A stretch of 64,000 bases of DNA from Caulobacter sp. (GTDB taxonomy: Bacteria > Pseudomonadota > Alphaproteobacteria > Caulobacterales > Caulobacteraceae), in NCBI GenBank assembly GCA_029866155.1, contig JARWZW010000010.1, forward strand, positions 33,788-97,787, written 5' to 3'. Both the position numbers and the translations under genes were made by a program. Positions 9,900-19,286 of the stretch are shown piece by piece (within the stretch, counting starts at the first letter, position 1; each line of letters opens with the position of its first letter). The notes beneath the pieces were generated by a model. The model made no database searches. It saw nothing but the letters and a program-made list of their open reading frames with translations, and was not told where the DNA came from.

Positions 9900-11099
9900 A
9901 TGGCGCCCGCAGGTTCGACCCTGGAAGTCGGCTATCGCAACTACAACAAGATCAGAAATCTTGGGGACGCGATCAACCCCTTGATAATCGAGCATGTTTC
10001 CGGCGCCCAAGCCGCGTTCGCCCTTGGCGCCGCGCCCCACGTCCTGGGAATCGGGAGCATCATGTTTTCGGCCAACATGCGCTCCCACGTCTGGGGCTCT
10101 GGCATGATCAACGACCAGAAGCCCCTGCCCCGCTTTGACGCACGCAAAGTGCACGCCCTGCGAGGCAAAGAGACCTTTTCTGCACTGCGACGGCTTGGGC
10201 ATGTCATCGGAGACATCCCTTTGGGCGACCCGGGAATCTTCCTGAACGAAGTGGCCGGGTCCTGGACAGTACCGAAAGGACCAACCTTTCGTGCCGCCGT
10301 TGTTCCGCACCACGCCTCCTTTGACATGCCAGTCTTCAAGGCCTTGGCCAGAGACCCCTCGGTAGCCGTTATCGACATGATGACCGATGATCCAGACGTG
10401 CTTTCCAGCCTTGCCCTGTCAGACGTTGTCATATCTCAAAGCCTGCATGGCCTGGTGTTCGGTGAGGCCTTGGGCAAGCCAACGCTCTGGATCTCGGCCA
10501 GCGAAGAAGACCGCTGGACCTTCAAGTTCAGGGATTGGGAGTCCATGCTGGGACGCCCGCAGCGACGACCCTTTTCGCTCGACGGGACTCTCGAGGATTG
10601 GATTTCCGCGGCAGAAACGCGGGACTGCGCCATCGACCGGTCAGCCTTGCGCCGGGCTTTTCCGCTAAAGGAAACCTGTTACCAACCGGACTCGCCCCGG
10701 CTTGGCTGGCGCGAATGTATGCTATTGGCGCCCCTCCGGATTGAGGCTGATCCCTATAACGGGCGGGTCGGCTACTGGGCAGCGACGGCCTCGGACGACC
10801 ACAGCGCCTGGGCCGAAGCGCTCAAACGGCTCTGGCGAAGAGCGATCCAGCGACTGGCCTGCCCTGTCTATTCGGTCATTGTGCCGCCGGGTCACAATCC
10901 GGAGCCAGACCTACTGAGTTTTGCGTGCCGGGTACTGGACGAAAACACGCGCTACTCTTTCGCCAGCCTGGCGCCGGCGGCCGCAATCAGTGAGAAACCG
11001 ACGGTCGATAAAAGCGCAAGGCTGTTAGGCGGGCCGATCGTGATACGACCCAATGGTCGCATCGATCCCTCCCAACCCTTCGTTACGATTCGAAGCTGA
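9900..11099 (+). CDS. Polysaccharide pyruvyl transferase family protein
   Basis: A 399-residue protein. Its first 220 residues match the pyruvyl transferase family: NLGDAINPLIIEHV near the N-terminus, VLGIGSIM, IPLGDPGIFLN, and the C-terminal signature SQSLHGLVFGEALGKPT. Such enzymes add pyruvate ketals to exopolysaccharide or cell-wall sugars. Residues from about 250 onward do not resemble the family and I cannot assign them. No glycosyltransferase or export genes adjoin it; it sits alone between the amidohydrolase pair and parE. Its base composition is visibly lower in GC than its neighbours (one 60-bp line, 10381-10440, is 30/60 GC), which suggests acquisition by transfer. Confidence 0.8.
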   Translation: MAPAGSTLEVGYRNYNKIRNLGDAINPLIIEHVSGAQAAFALGAAPHVLGIGSIMFSANMRSHVWGSGMINDQKPLPRFDARKVHALRGKETFSALRRLGHVIGDIPLGDPGIFLNEVAGSWTVPKGPTFRAAVVPHHASFDMPVFKALARDPSVAVIDMMTDDPDVLSSLALSDVVISQSLHGLVFGEALGKPTLWISASEEDRWTFKFRDWESMLGRPQRRPFSLDGTLEDWISAAETRDCAIDRSALRRAFPLKETCYQPDSPRLGWRECMLLAPLRIEADPYNGRVGYWAATASDDHSAWAEALKRLWRRAIQRLACPVYSVIVPPGHNPEPDLLSFACRVLDENTRYSFASLAPAAAISEKPTVDKSARLLGGPIVIRPNGRIDPSQPFVTIRS

Positions 11100-11163
11100 T
11101 CAGGGGGACCGGTCCCGGGGCGATCCCGCGAGGTCGTCGAATCGCCTAGAGTTCCAAGTGAAA

Positions 11164-13221
11164 ATGTCCAAGCCTGCACAGAACTCGCTCTTCGATGAGC
11201 TCCCTGTCCCCAAGCCTGTCGTCCCCGTCAAAGCGGCGGCGGTGTCGGCTGCAGTATCTGCACGCGAACCGTCTCAAGATGGCAGGCCGCAGACAGGATA
11301 CACCGCCAGCGACATCGAGGTGCTGGAAGGCCTGGAACCCGTTCGCAAGCGTCCGGGCATGTACATTGGCGGCACCGACGAACGGGCCCTGCACCACCTG
11401 TTCGCCGAGGTCCTGGACAACAGCATGGACGAGGCCGTGGCCGGCCATGCCAAGCTGATCGAGGTGACCCTTGACGCCGAGGGGGCCCTGACGGTCCGGG
11501 ACGATGGTCGCGGCATCCCCATCGACCCGCACCCCAAACATCCGGGCAAGTCGGCGCTGGAAGTCATCATGACCGTCCTGCATTCGGGCGGCAAATTTTC
11601 CGGCAAGGCCTATGAAACCTCCGGCGGTCTACACGGGGTCGGGATTTCCGTGGTCAACGCCCTGTCCGAGCGGGTGGAGGTGACGGTCTGGCGGGACGGT
11701 TTCGAGCATCGCCAGGTGTTTTCGCGGGGCAAGCCCCTGGGGGGACTGGAGCAGATCGCGCCCAGCCGCAAGCGCGGCACGGCCATCAAGTTCATTCCGG
11801 ATCCAGTGATCTTTGGCGAGGGCGTGGCTTTCAAGCCGGCGCGGCTCTACCGCATGGCCAGGTCCAAGGCCTATCTGTTCCGCGGCGTGCAGATCAAATG
11901 GTCCTGCGCGCCCGAGCGCATCCAGGACAAGACCGCGGCGGAAGCAGTCTTCCATTTCCCCAATGGTCTTGCGGATTTCCTGGCGGAGCGGGCGGCGGGC
12001 ATCTCCACAGTGACGCCCGAAGCCTTCAGCGGCCGGATCGAACGGACCGGCGAGGCCGGGGCGGTGGAATGGGCCATCACCTGGACTCCTCAGGGATTTG
12101 GCGAGGCCGATGGCTTCATCCAGTCCTACTGCAACACCGTGCCGACACCGGAGGGCGGCACCCACGAGAGCGGCCTGCGCGCCGTTCTGACCCGGGGCCT
12201 CAAGGCCTATGGCGAGTTGGCGGGCGAAAGGCGGGCCGGGATCATCACGGCCGATGACGTGATCGCCAATGCCGGGGCCCTGGTCAGCGTCTTTGTCCGC
12301 AATCCGGAATTCCAGGGCCAGACCAAGGAACGGCTCAGCTCCATCGACGCCCAGAGACTGGTCGAGACGGTGATGCGCGACCCCTTCGACCACTGGCTGA
12401 CCGCCTCGCCCAAGGCGGCGCGGGCCCTGCTGGATTTTGTCGTCGAGCGGGCTGAAGAGCGGCTCAAGCGGCGCAAGGACCGCGATGTCGCCCGCGCCAG
12501 CGCCACCCGCAAACTGCGCCTGCCCGGCAAGCTGGCTGACTGTTCCGGTGAGGCTTCGGAAGGCAGCGAGATCTTCCTGGTCGAGGGCGACAGCGCCGGC
12601 GGCAGCGCCAAACAGGCGCGAAACCGCAAGACCCAGGCGATCCTGCCCCTACGAGGCAAGATCCTCAATGTCGCCTCCGCCACCGGCGAGAAGATGACCG
12701 CAAACAAGGAACTCTCGGATCTGATGCTGGCCCTCGGCGTCCAGCCAGGCTCACGTTTCAAGGAAGAAGACCTGCGCTACGACAAGGTCATCATCATGAC
12801 CGACGCTGACGTCGACGGCGCCCATATCGCGTCCCTGCTGATCACCTTCTTCTATCGGACCATGCCGCAGATGGTGCGGGCCGGACGGCTGTATCTGGCC
12901 CTGCCGCCGCTCTATCGGATCAGCCATGGCGGCAAGTCGACCTATGCCCGGGATGACGCCCACAAGGATTCACTGCTGGCCGACCAGTTCAAGGGCAAGA
13001 AGCCCGAGATCAGCCGGTTCAAGGGCCTGGGAGAGATGATGGCCAGCCAGCTGAAGGAAACCACCATGGATCCGGTCACCCGCACCCTGGCGCGGGTCAC
13101 CCTGCCCCGGTCGGAGGAGGCGGTGGAAGCCCTGGTGGAGACCCTGATGGGACGAAAGCCTGAATTGCGCTTTCGGTTCATCCAGGAAAACGCCGAATTC
13201 GTCGAGGAACTGGATATCTAG
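11164..13221 (+). CDS. parE: DNA topoisomerase IV subunit B
   Basis: ParE is the ATPase subunit that, with ParC, decatenates replicated chromosomes. The product has 685 residues, shorter than GyrB and typical for ParE. The GHKL ATPase shows [33 protein letters not shown] and the lid [15 protein letters not shown]. The TOPRIM domain shows [23 protein letters not shown] and DADVDGAHI. The C-terminal FKGLGEM element is present. The start is the ATG at 11164; upstream in-frame codons exist but overlap the preceding gene region. An acidic/proline N-terminal extension of about 40 residues precedes the conserved core. ParE rather than GyrB is favoured by length and by the absence of recF nearby. Confidence 0.94.
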   Translation: MSKPAQNSLFDELPVPKPVVPVKAAAVSAAVSAREPSQDGRPQTGYTASDIEVLEGLEPVRKRPGMYIGGTDERALHHLFAEVLDNSMDEAVAGHAKLIEVTLDAEGALTVRDDGRGIPIDPHPKHPGKSALEVIMTVLHSGGKFSGKAYETSGGLHGVGISVVNALSERVEVTVWRDGFEHRQVFSRGKPLGGLEQIAPSRKRGTAIKFIPDPVIFGEGVAFKPARLYRMARSKAYLFRGVQIKWSCAPERIQDKTAAEAVFHFPNGLADFLAERAAGISTVTPEAFSGRIERTGEAGAVEWAITWTPQGFGEADGFIQSYCNTVPTPEGGTHESGLRAVLTRGLKAYGELAGERRAGIITADDVIANAGALVSVFVRNPEFQGQTKERLSSIDAQRLVETVMRDPFDHWLTASPKAARALLDFVVERAEERLKRRKDRDVARASATRKLRLPGKLADCSGEASEGSEIFLVEGDSAGGSAKQARNRKTQAILPLRGKILNVASATGEKMTANKELSDLMLALGVQPGSRFKEEDLRYDKVIIMTDADVDGAHIASLLITFFYRTMPQMVRAGRLYLALPPLYRISHGGKSTYARDDAHKDSLLADQFKGKKPEISRFKGLGEMMASQLKETTMDPVTRTLARVTLPRSEEAVEALVETLMGRKPELRFRFIQENAEFVEELDI

Positions 13222-13268
13222 CAACCGGCCGCTAGCTTCCCGACCAGGCCCGTCGAACGGAAGATCAC

Positions 13269-14000
13269 ATGATGCTTGCCTTTACGGTCACCTTTGCCGC
13301 CATGACGGCGATCATCGCGGTCCGCTACGTTCTGACATCCGGCCTGATCTACATGCTGGTCGCGCGCCGGCCCGATGCTCCACGCCCGCCGGCCGGGGCC
13401 GTGCGTCATGAGATTATCCTGTCGCTGGCGTCATCCGCAGTCTACGCGCTGCCGGCCGCCCTGGTGATCGAGGCCTGGAAATCCGGCCAAACCCTGCTCT
13501 ACACCGATCCAAACGCCTATCCGCTGATCTGGCTCCCGGTTTCGGCCATCCTCTATCTGCTGATTCAGGACGCCCACTATTATTGGGCGCACCGCCTCAT
13601 GCATGACCGGCGACTGTTCCGGTGGTTTCATGCCGGCCACCACCGGTCTCACACGCCGACCGCCTGGGCGTCGTTTGCGTTTGATCTCAGTGAGGCGGCG
13701 CTGGTTGCCTGGGTGTTGCCGCTGCTCACCCTTATCATCCCGATCCATGTCGGCGTGGCCATGGGCCTGTTGATCCTCATGACGGCGACCGCGACCCTGA
13801 ACCATTGCGGCGTGGAGATCTGGCCGGAGCGCTTTGTCCGCGGCCCCATCGGCAGCTGGCTGATCACCTCGACCCATCACGGACTGCATCACCGTCGCAT
13901 GCTGACCAATTTCGGGCTGCATTTCCGGATCTGGGACCGACTGATGGGAACAGACGTCATGCCCGAGCCCTCGGCGCGAGCCAAAGCTGCAGGCCAGTAA
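13269..14000 (+). CDS. Sterol desaturase / fatty acid hydroxylase family membrane protein
   Basis: A 243-residue integral membrane di-iron oxygenase of the fatty acid hydroxylase superfamily. The histidine clusters that bind iron are in order: HYYWAHRLMH, HAGHHRSH, and THHGLHH, with NHCGVEIW between them. Hydrophobic helices cover about residues 1-30, 50-70, 85-105 and 155-185. Relatives hydroxylate or desaturate sterols, carotenoids or ornithine lipids; the substrate cannot be read from sequence. The start is ATG 13269, with ATG 13272 directly after it. It follows parE by 47 bp and may be cotranscribed. Confidence 0.88.
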   Translation: MMLAFTVTFAAMTAIIAVRYVLTSGLIYMLVARRPDAPRPPAGAVRHEIILSLASSAVYALPAALVIEAWKSGQTLLYTDPNAYPLIWLPVSAILYLLIQDAHYYWAHRLMHDRRLFRWFHAGHHRSHTPTAWASFAFDLSEAALVAWVLPLLTLIIPIHVGVAMGLLILMTATATLNHCGVEIWPERFVRGPIGSWLITSTHHGLHHRRMLTNFGLHFRIWDRLMGTDVMPEPSARAKAAGQ

Positions 14001-14157
14001 CATCCATCAAGACATTTCGAGACGGTCTTGCCATGGTTGTTCAGATTGACTTGCTGGCCCAAACCCCTATGTATCTCCAGACTTCGGAGCAGGTCTGGCG
14101 AATCCGCGCTGCCCGCTCGCCCAAGCACGGGCGGCTCCGGGACTTCAACAGCGTGAC

Positions 14158-15816
14158 ATGACCGATTTCTCACTTCTGGGGCTTTCGCCCCTCACCCTCA
14201 AGGCCGTCGCTGACACCGGCTACACCAAGGCCACCCCCATCCAGGAACAGGCCATTCCGGTGGCCCTCGCAGGACGGGATGTCCTGGGGATCGCCCAGAC
14301 CGGCACTGGCAAGACGGCCGCCTTTACCCTTCCGATGATCGATCGACTGGCCGCCGGCCGGTCGAAGGCGCGGATGCCGCGAGGCCTGGTGATCGCCCCG
14401 ACCCGCGAGCTGGCCGACCAGGTCGCGCTCAGCTTCGAAAAATACAGCAAGTACCAGAAGCTCAGCTGGGCGCTGCTTATCGGTGGCGTTTCCTTCGGCG
14501 ACCAGGAAGCCAAGCTGGATCGGGGCGTCGACGTGCTGATCGCCACGCCGGGTCGCCTGCTGGACCATTTCGAGCGCGGCAAGCTGCTGATGACCGGCGT
14601 CCAGACCCTGGTGGTGGATGAGGCGGACCGGATGCTCGACATGGGGTTCATCCCCGACATCGAGCGCATCTTCAAGATGACCCCGCCGAAGAAACAGACC
14701 CTGTTCTTCAGCGCCACCATGCCGCCGGAAATCACCCGGCTGACCCAGCAGTTCCTGAAGGATCCGATCCGGATCGAGGCGGCCCGTCCGGCGACCACGG
14801 CCGAGACCATCACCCAGCATCTTGTCCGGCTGCCCATTATCTCCCCGGGCGCCAAGCGCATGGCGCTAAGGGCTCTGGTCGAGCGGGCCGATGTCCGGAA
14901 CGGCATCGTCTTCTGCAACCGCAAGAGCGAAGTCGATATCGTCGCCAAATCACTCAAGGTGCATGGCCATGATGCGGCGCCGATCCATGGCGACCTGGAC
15001 CAGTCCACCCGCTCCCGCACCCTGGACAGCTTTCGCAAGGGCGAACTGAAGCTGCTGGTCGCCTCGGACGTCGCGGCGCGCGGTCTTGATATCCCGGATG
15101 TCAGCCACGTCTTCAACTATGACGTGCCCCATCATGCCGACGACTATGTCCATCGTATCGGTCGGACGGGCCGGGCCGGCAAGCTGGGCGAGACCTATAT
15201 GATCGTCACCCCGGCCGATGACCGGAACCTGGATAAGGTCCTGAAACTGATCGGCAAGGCGCCGGACGAGGTCACCCTCGATCTGGATTGGGCCAGCGCC
15301 AAGGAGAAGGATCAGCGTCGCAAGGAAATAGAACGGGAGCGCGGACCTCGGGGACGCCCCGAGCGCAAGGAACATCGCGGCCGCGGCCGGCCTGAATCAG
15401 AGACATCGATCGTCGGGATGGACGCCATTTCGGCAGCTCCGGCCCAGCCCAGGCCCGCTCCGGCTCCGACGCCGGTCCAGGAGACTGTTGTCGTCGAGGC
15501 GGCCCAGGACCGACCTGAAGTGGACGCCCCCGAACGTGCACCGCGCCGGGAACGGTCTGGCCGGAGCCGCGGACGCTCTGCCGCCACGACGGGCGATGGG
15601 CGCCGGGAAATGGAGCCAGCCCGGACCGAGGCCGAACCGGTGGCGGCGCCCCCGCCGATCCCCGATTCCCGGCCCGAGCGGCGCCCCGAACCGGTGCGAG
15701 GCGTTCGCGCGCCCACCCCGAGGGACGACGACGACCGCCGGGTGGTGGGATTTGGCTCGGACGTCCCGGCCTTCCTGGCCCGTCCGGTTCCCGCCACGTC
15801 CTTCAGCAAGGCCTGA
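14158..15816 (+). CDS. rhlE: DEAD-box RNA helicase, RhlE type
   Basis: An ATP-dependent RNA unwinding enzyme of 552 residues. The Q motif (GYTKATPIQEQAIP), Walker A (AQTGTGKTAAF), motif II (VDEADRMLDMGF), SAT motif (FFSATMP) and motif VI (HRIGRTGRAG) are all present in the first 360 residues. From about residue 385 the tail is low-complexity, with Arg/Glu/Gly runs and then Pro/Ala/Glu repeats, as in RhlE-like proteins that bind RNA or the degradosome. RhlE is favoured over RhlB, CsdA or DbpA by the core motifs and the lack of a folded C-terminal domain. In Caulobacter an RhlE joins the cold degradosome; whether this copy does is an inference. Confidence 0.9.
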   Translation: MTDFSLLGLSPLTLKAVADTGYTKATPIQEQAIPVALAGRDVLGIAQTGTGKTAAFTLPMIDRLAAGRSKARMPRGLVIAPTRELADQVALSFEKYSKYQKLSWALLIGGVSFGDQEAKLDRGVDVLIATPGRLLDHFERGKLLMTGVQTLVVDEADRMLDMGFIPDIERIFKMTPPKKQTLFFSATMPPEITRLTQQFLKDPIRIEAARPATTAETITQHLVRLPIISPGAKRMALRALVERADVRNGIVFCNRKSEVDIVAKSLKVHGHDAAPIHGDLDQSTRSRTLDSFRKGELKLLVASDVAARGLDIPDVSHVFNYDVPHHADDYVHRIGRTGRAGKLGETYMIVTPADDRNLDKVLKLIGKAPDEVTLDLDWASAKEKDQRRKEIERERGPRGRPERKEHRGRGRPESETSIVGMDAISAAPAQPRPAPAPTPVQETVVVEAAQDRPEVDAPERAPRRERSGRSRGRSAATTGDGRREMEPARTEAEPVAAPPPIPDSRPERRPEPVRGVRAPTPRDDDDRRVVGFGSDVPAFLARPVPATSFSKA

Positions 15817-15827
15817 TACGGCCCCTG

Positions 15828-15849
15828 CCCGGGTCAGGACTGACCCGGG
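15828..15849. terminator. Perfect 9-bp hairpin between convergent genes
   Basis: CCCGGGTCA and TGACCCGGG enclose a GGAC loop in the 36-bp gap between two convergent stop codons. It could stop transcription in both directions, but neither strand has a clear T run after the stem, so intrinsic termination is uncertain. Confidence 0.55.
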
Positions 15850-15852
15850 ACT

Positions 15853-16209
15853 TCAGGACCCGTAGCCAAGCGCCTTGTCACAGGTGCGCGCCTGGGCGAC
15901 CAGGGAATCCCGGCTCTGCCCTTCCAGATTTTGAGCCTCGGCTTCCTGCAGGGCGGCGGGATTGACGCTGGCCGGCACGTCACGCCGGGCGGCAAGGGCC
16001 AGGGCGGTCCGCTCGCGGTTGCGATCCAGCAGCTTGACCAGCGGTTTGTCGCCGCCGACGGCCTCAACCGCCGTCGCCGCCGCCTCATAGACCGCAAGAC
16101 AACGGGCCTGCACCCGGAAATCCATCTCTGGAGATTGGGCGCTGGCCGCGAGGCCACCCGAGATCGCCAGGATCAACCCACCCATTACAGCCGCACGCAT
16201 GTTCGTCAT
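15853..16209 (-). CDS. Small exported protein of unknown function
   Basis: A 118-residue protein with a clear signal peptide (MRAAVMGGLILAISGGLAASAQS) and a mature part that looks helical, with two cysteines (ARCLAVYEAA and ARTCDKALGYG) that may form a disulfide. I do not recognise a family. The start is the ATG at 16209; the ATG at 16200 is an alternative giving a slightly shorter signal. The gene is convergent with the helicase gene. The signal peptide and the favourable coding character of the frame support a real gene. Confidence 0.7.
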   Translation of the reverse strand: MTNMRAAVMGGLILAISGGLAASAQSPEMDFRVQARCLAVYEAAATAVEAVGGDKPLVKLLDRNRERTALALAARRDVPASVNPAALQEAEAQNLEGQSRDSLVAQARTCDKALGYGS

Positions 16210-16498
16210 CTCTGGAACCGAACCGGAGCATCCGGCCTGGATACAGATGTAGTGGGTCGTTCAAGGCAGAGTAAGGGCGATGGGCTTGCTTCCCTGCAAT
16301 AACCGGACGGTCGTACAGAATCCGACCTGACCGGGAACGCAGCCCGGCTCTCCCAAACCGGGCGGCGAGACCCCGCCACCGGTCGCCACAAGGCCTGCTT
16401 TCGCCAGAAGGACTAACCGGTGCCCCCTCCGGATCGGCTCGCCGAGCCGTTCCGGAGATGCCTCAAGGCCTGTCGCCCCGGCCGGCCCCCCAGACCCG

Positions 16499-17932
16499 TC
16501 AGCGGGTGGTCTGGCCGGCCAGGAACTTTCGGATCGCCGGACCATAGGGCGGCCTCATCTGGATCATCGGTCCGATGTCCTTCTTGAGCTGGGTGTAGAT
16601 GGCCTTGCGATGGCTGAATTCCCGGAAGCCATCAACGCCATGGTAGCTGCCCATGCCCGACGGGCCGACCCCGCCGAACGGCAGGTCCTCCTGAGCAACA
16701 TGGAAGATCACATCATTGACAGTCACCCCGCCGCTGGTCGTGTGGGTCAGGACCCGCGATTTTTCAGCGTCATCATCACCGAACCAGTAGAGGCCGAGGG
16801 GCCGGTCATGAGCGTTGATGTAGCCGATCGCCTCTTCGGTCGACCGGTAGGTCTTGACCGGCAGGACCGGGCCGAAAATCTCTTCCTGCATGACGGTCAT
16901 GTCATCGGTCGGATTGAGGATCAGGGTCGGGGCGATCTTGCGATGCTCCTGCTGGCTCAAGTCCTCGGACTCGGGCTTCAGTTCGATGATCTCGGCGCCC
17001 TTGGCGCGGGCGTCCTCGATATAGCCCATGATCCGGTCGTAGTGACGCTGGGCGACCACCGAGGTGTAGTCCGGATTGTCCTTGATGGTCGGGAACATGC
17101 GGGTGACAGCGGCCTTGGCCTCGGAGACGAACTCCCCCACCCGATCTTCCGGCGCCAGGACATAGTCGGGCGCCAGGCAGATCTGGCCGGCGTTCAGGGT
17201 CTTGCCATTCATGATCCGGGCCGCAGCAGTCGCCATGTCCGCAGACCGGGAGATCAGCACAGGACTCTTGCCGCCCAGTTCAAGGGTCAGGGGCACCAGG
17301 TTGGCGGAGGCCGCCCGCATCACATGCCGGGCGATGGAGGTCGCCCCGGTAAAGATCATGTGGTCGAAGGCCAGTTCGGAAAAGGCCTGGCCGACCTCGG
17401 GACCCCCCGTGATGACAGCGACCTCCTCTTCGGAAAAGACCTTGCCGAACATCTCCTTCATCAACTCGGAAGTCCGGGGCGTGAATTCCGAGGGCTTGAT
17501 CATGGCCCGGTTGCCGGCGGCCAGCACGCCGGCCAGGGGCGCGAAGGTCAGGTTGACCGGAAAGTTCCACGGGCTGATGACCCCGACGACGCCCTTGGGC
17601 TGAAAGACCACTTCGGCCTTTGCGCCAAACAGGCCGAGGATGGCCGGGCTGGTCTTGCGGCGCTCGGCCTTCATCCACTTGCGCAGGTTTTCCTTGGCGA
17701 ACTTCAGGGGTCCGATCGAGCCGCTCACATCGGTCAGCTGTGTCGCTTCGCGCGAGCGGTTGCCGAAATCGGCGTTCAGCGCATCCTCGATGGCCCTGGA
17801 ATGATCCACCAGCAGGCCGATACAGCGATCGATCCTGTCGATTCGCTGTTCGGCTGTCGGGGCGCCATCCTTGAGATGGGCCGCCTTCTGGCGTTGAAGG
17901 ATGTCTTGCATGGCGCTGTTGGTCACGGTCAT
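16499..17932 (-). CDS. calB: Coniferyl aldehyde dehydrogenase
   Basis: An NAD(P)-dependent aldehyde dehydrogenase of 477 residues. Catalytic elements are LELGGKSP (general base Glu) and NAGQICLAPDY (nucleophile Cys), with PWNFPVNLTFAPL and FTGATSIARHV forming the cofactor site. The pattern NAGQICLAPDYVL and the C-terminal region (PFGGVGPSGMGSYHGVDGFREFSHRKAIY) are typical of coniferyl aldehyde dehydrogenases, which oxidise lignin-derived phenylpropanoid aldehydes. Related short class-3-type enzymes act on fatty aldehydes, so the substrate is inferred. The gene is alone on its strand and divergent from the GGDEF gene across 191 bp. Confidence 0.82.
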   Translation of the reverse strand: MTVTNSAMQDILQRQKAAHLKDGAPTAEQRIDRIDRCIGLLVDHSRAIEDALNADFGNRSREATQLTDVSGSIGPLKFAKENLRKWMKAERRKTSPAILGLFGAKAEVVFQPKGVVGVISPWNFPVNLTFAPLAGVLAAGNRAMIKPSEFTPRTSELMKEMFGKVFSEEEVAVITGGPEVGQAFSELAFDHMIFTGATSIARHVMRAASANLVPLTLELGGKSPVLISRSADMATAAARIMNGKTLNAGQICLAPDYVLAPEDRVGEFVSEAKAAVTRMFPTIKDNPDYTSVVAQRHYDRIMGYIEDARAKGAEIIELKPESEDLSQQEHRKIAPTLILNPTDDMTVMQEEIFGPVLPVKTYRSTEEAIGYINAHDRPLGLYWFGDDDAEKSRVLTHTTSGGVTVNDVIFHVAQEDLPFGGVGPSGMGSYHGVDGFREFSHRKAIYTQLKKDIGPMIQMRPPYGPAIRKFLAGQTTR

Positions 17933-18123
17933 TGCCCCTGGCGTTAGAACGGCCGGTTGAATCCGGCTCAGGTGATCAGTGATCAGAATGACCGCTCACC
18001 GTGCGACCGGCAAGTGACCATGTCGGCTGTCCTTAACCAGACGTTTGGCGTTGCTGACGTAGCCTGCCCCCATCGAGAAAAAGACCGATCCCGAGGATCG
18101 GTCGAAAGCGGGACTGAAGACCA

Positions 18124-19182
18124 ATGGCGGCAGATGTCGAGATGACCCTGAGGGGTCCAGATTCCTACCGGATCGCCCGCAAGGCAGTCGACGCCATGGA
18201 GCGTCACAACGTCTGGCCGACCGCCCTCAATTTCGAGCTCTGGTCTCATTACATCGCTGACCCGAACGGAGCCCTGGCCCGAGAACTGGGCCGGTTGATC
18301 GCCCTCGGCGAACCGATGACAGAAACTGTCAGCGAAGAGCTGGCCGCCACTTTCCTGGCCAAATCCAAGCTGAACGAACAGATTCGTGACGCCGGGGACC
18401 AGCTGTCCAAGGAACTGGCGGCTGTTTCCAAGGCCATCGAGACGGCCCAGAAATCCAACGAGGCCTATGGCCAGACCTTGGCCGGGGCCAGCCAGGAGCT
18501 GGTGTCAACCACCGACGCCAATAGCTTGAAGTCCATGGTCGCCACCCTCACCACCGCCACGGAGCGGGTGCAGAAGCAGAACCAGACCCTCGAGAAGAAG
18601 CTCTCCGAATCAACCACCGAAGTCGCCCGGCTGCGGGAACATCTCGAACAGGTTCGTCGCGATGCAACGACGGACGGCCTGACCAATCTGGCCAATCGCA
18701 AAGCCTTTGATGACGAACTGGCGAGGGCCTGCGCGGACGCGGATGAACAGGGCCTGCCCATGACCCTGGCCGTGCTTGATATCGACCATTTCAAGAACTT
18801 CAACGACACCTGGGGTCACCAGACCGGAGATCAGGTGATCCGTTTCGTGGCCAGCGTCATCGGCCGGGTCGGCGCCACTCCGCGTTTTGCCGCGCGCTAT
18901 GGCGGCGAAGAGTTCGCCATGATCTTCCCGGGTGAAGATGCCGGAATCGTCGAGGCCTGCCTCGAAGAGATTCGCGATGAAGTCGCCTCCCGGATGCTGA
19001 AGCGCCGGTCGACCAATGAGGACCTGGGAACCATAACCATCTCGGCCGGCCTGGCCCAGCGCAAGACCGGTGAAGCCAGCGCCTGCGCCATGGAACGGGC
19101 GGACGCCGCCCTCTATATCTCCAAGCGGGCCGGTCGCAACCGGGTTACCAATGGCGAGCGGGTGGCCTCTGTAGCGGCCTGA
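18124..19182 (+). CDS. Diguanylate cyclase (GGDEF domain) with coiled-coil N-terminus, no I-site
   Basis: A soluble 352-residue protein. Residues 1-90 form a helical region of unknown type. Residues 90-180 are Gln/Lys/Glu/Ala-rich and read as a coiled coil (VQKQNQTLEKKLSESTTEVA). The GGDEF domain follows, opening with DATTDGLTNLANRKAFDDEL and holding the active-site motif GGEEF at residues 260-264. Active-site residues appear intact, so cyclic di-GMP synthesis is likely. The inhibitory RxxD motif expected just upstream of GGEEF reads ATPR, so product inhibition through the primary I-site is not expected. No sensor domain or membrane segment is visible. A terminator follows the gene. Confidence 0.9.
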   Translation: MAADVEMTLRGPDSYRIARKAVDAMERHNVWPTALNFELWSHYIADPNGALARELGRLIALGEPMTETVSEELAATFLAKSKLNEQIRDAGDQLSKELAAVSKAIETAQKSNEAYGQTLAGASQELVSTTDANSLKSMVATLTTATERVQKQNQTLEKKLSESTTEVARLREHLEQVRRDATTDGLTNLANRKAFDDELARACADADEQGLPMTLAVLDIDHFKNFNDTWGHQTGDQVIRFVASVIGRVGATPRFAARYGGEEFAMIFPGEDAGIVEACLEEIRDEVASRMLKRRSTNEDLGTITISAGLAQRKTGEASACAMERADAALYISKRAGRNRVTNGERVASVAA

Positions 19183-19195
19183 TCCAGTCCGGGCG

Positions 19196-19218
19196 CGGTT
19201 CAGCCAGAACCGATTTTT
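19196..19218 (+). terminator. Rho-independent terminator after the GGDEF gene
   Basis: A 6-bp stem (CGGTTC / GAACCG, 5-nt loop) is followed by ATTTTT, 13 bp past the GGDEF stop codon. The stem is modest but the T run supports the call. Confidence 0.65.
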
Positions 19219-19286
19219 CTCTGGCGTTCCGTCACGTTATTCCCGCTTAGCTGCCTCCGAAGAGACGGCGTTAGGGAGCTGCGGAC

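Noticed and set aside
16210..16545. Minus-strand frame of 94 codons beside the aldehyde dehydrogenase gene
   Set aside because: Overlaps the dehydrogenase 3' end, Gly/Pro/Arg-rich, no signal or domain. The 289-bp gap shows no convincing gene.
17973..17985. Tandem TGATCA-G-TGATCA in the aldehyde dehydrogenase/GGDEF divergent gap
   Set aside because: Short and made of a self-palindromic hexamer; could be chance. Kept only as a note.
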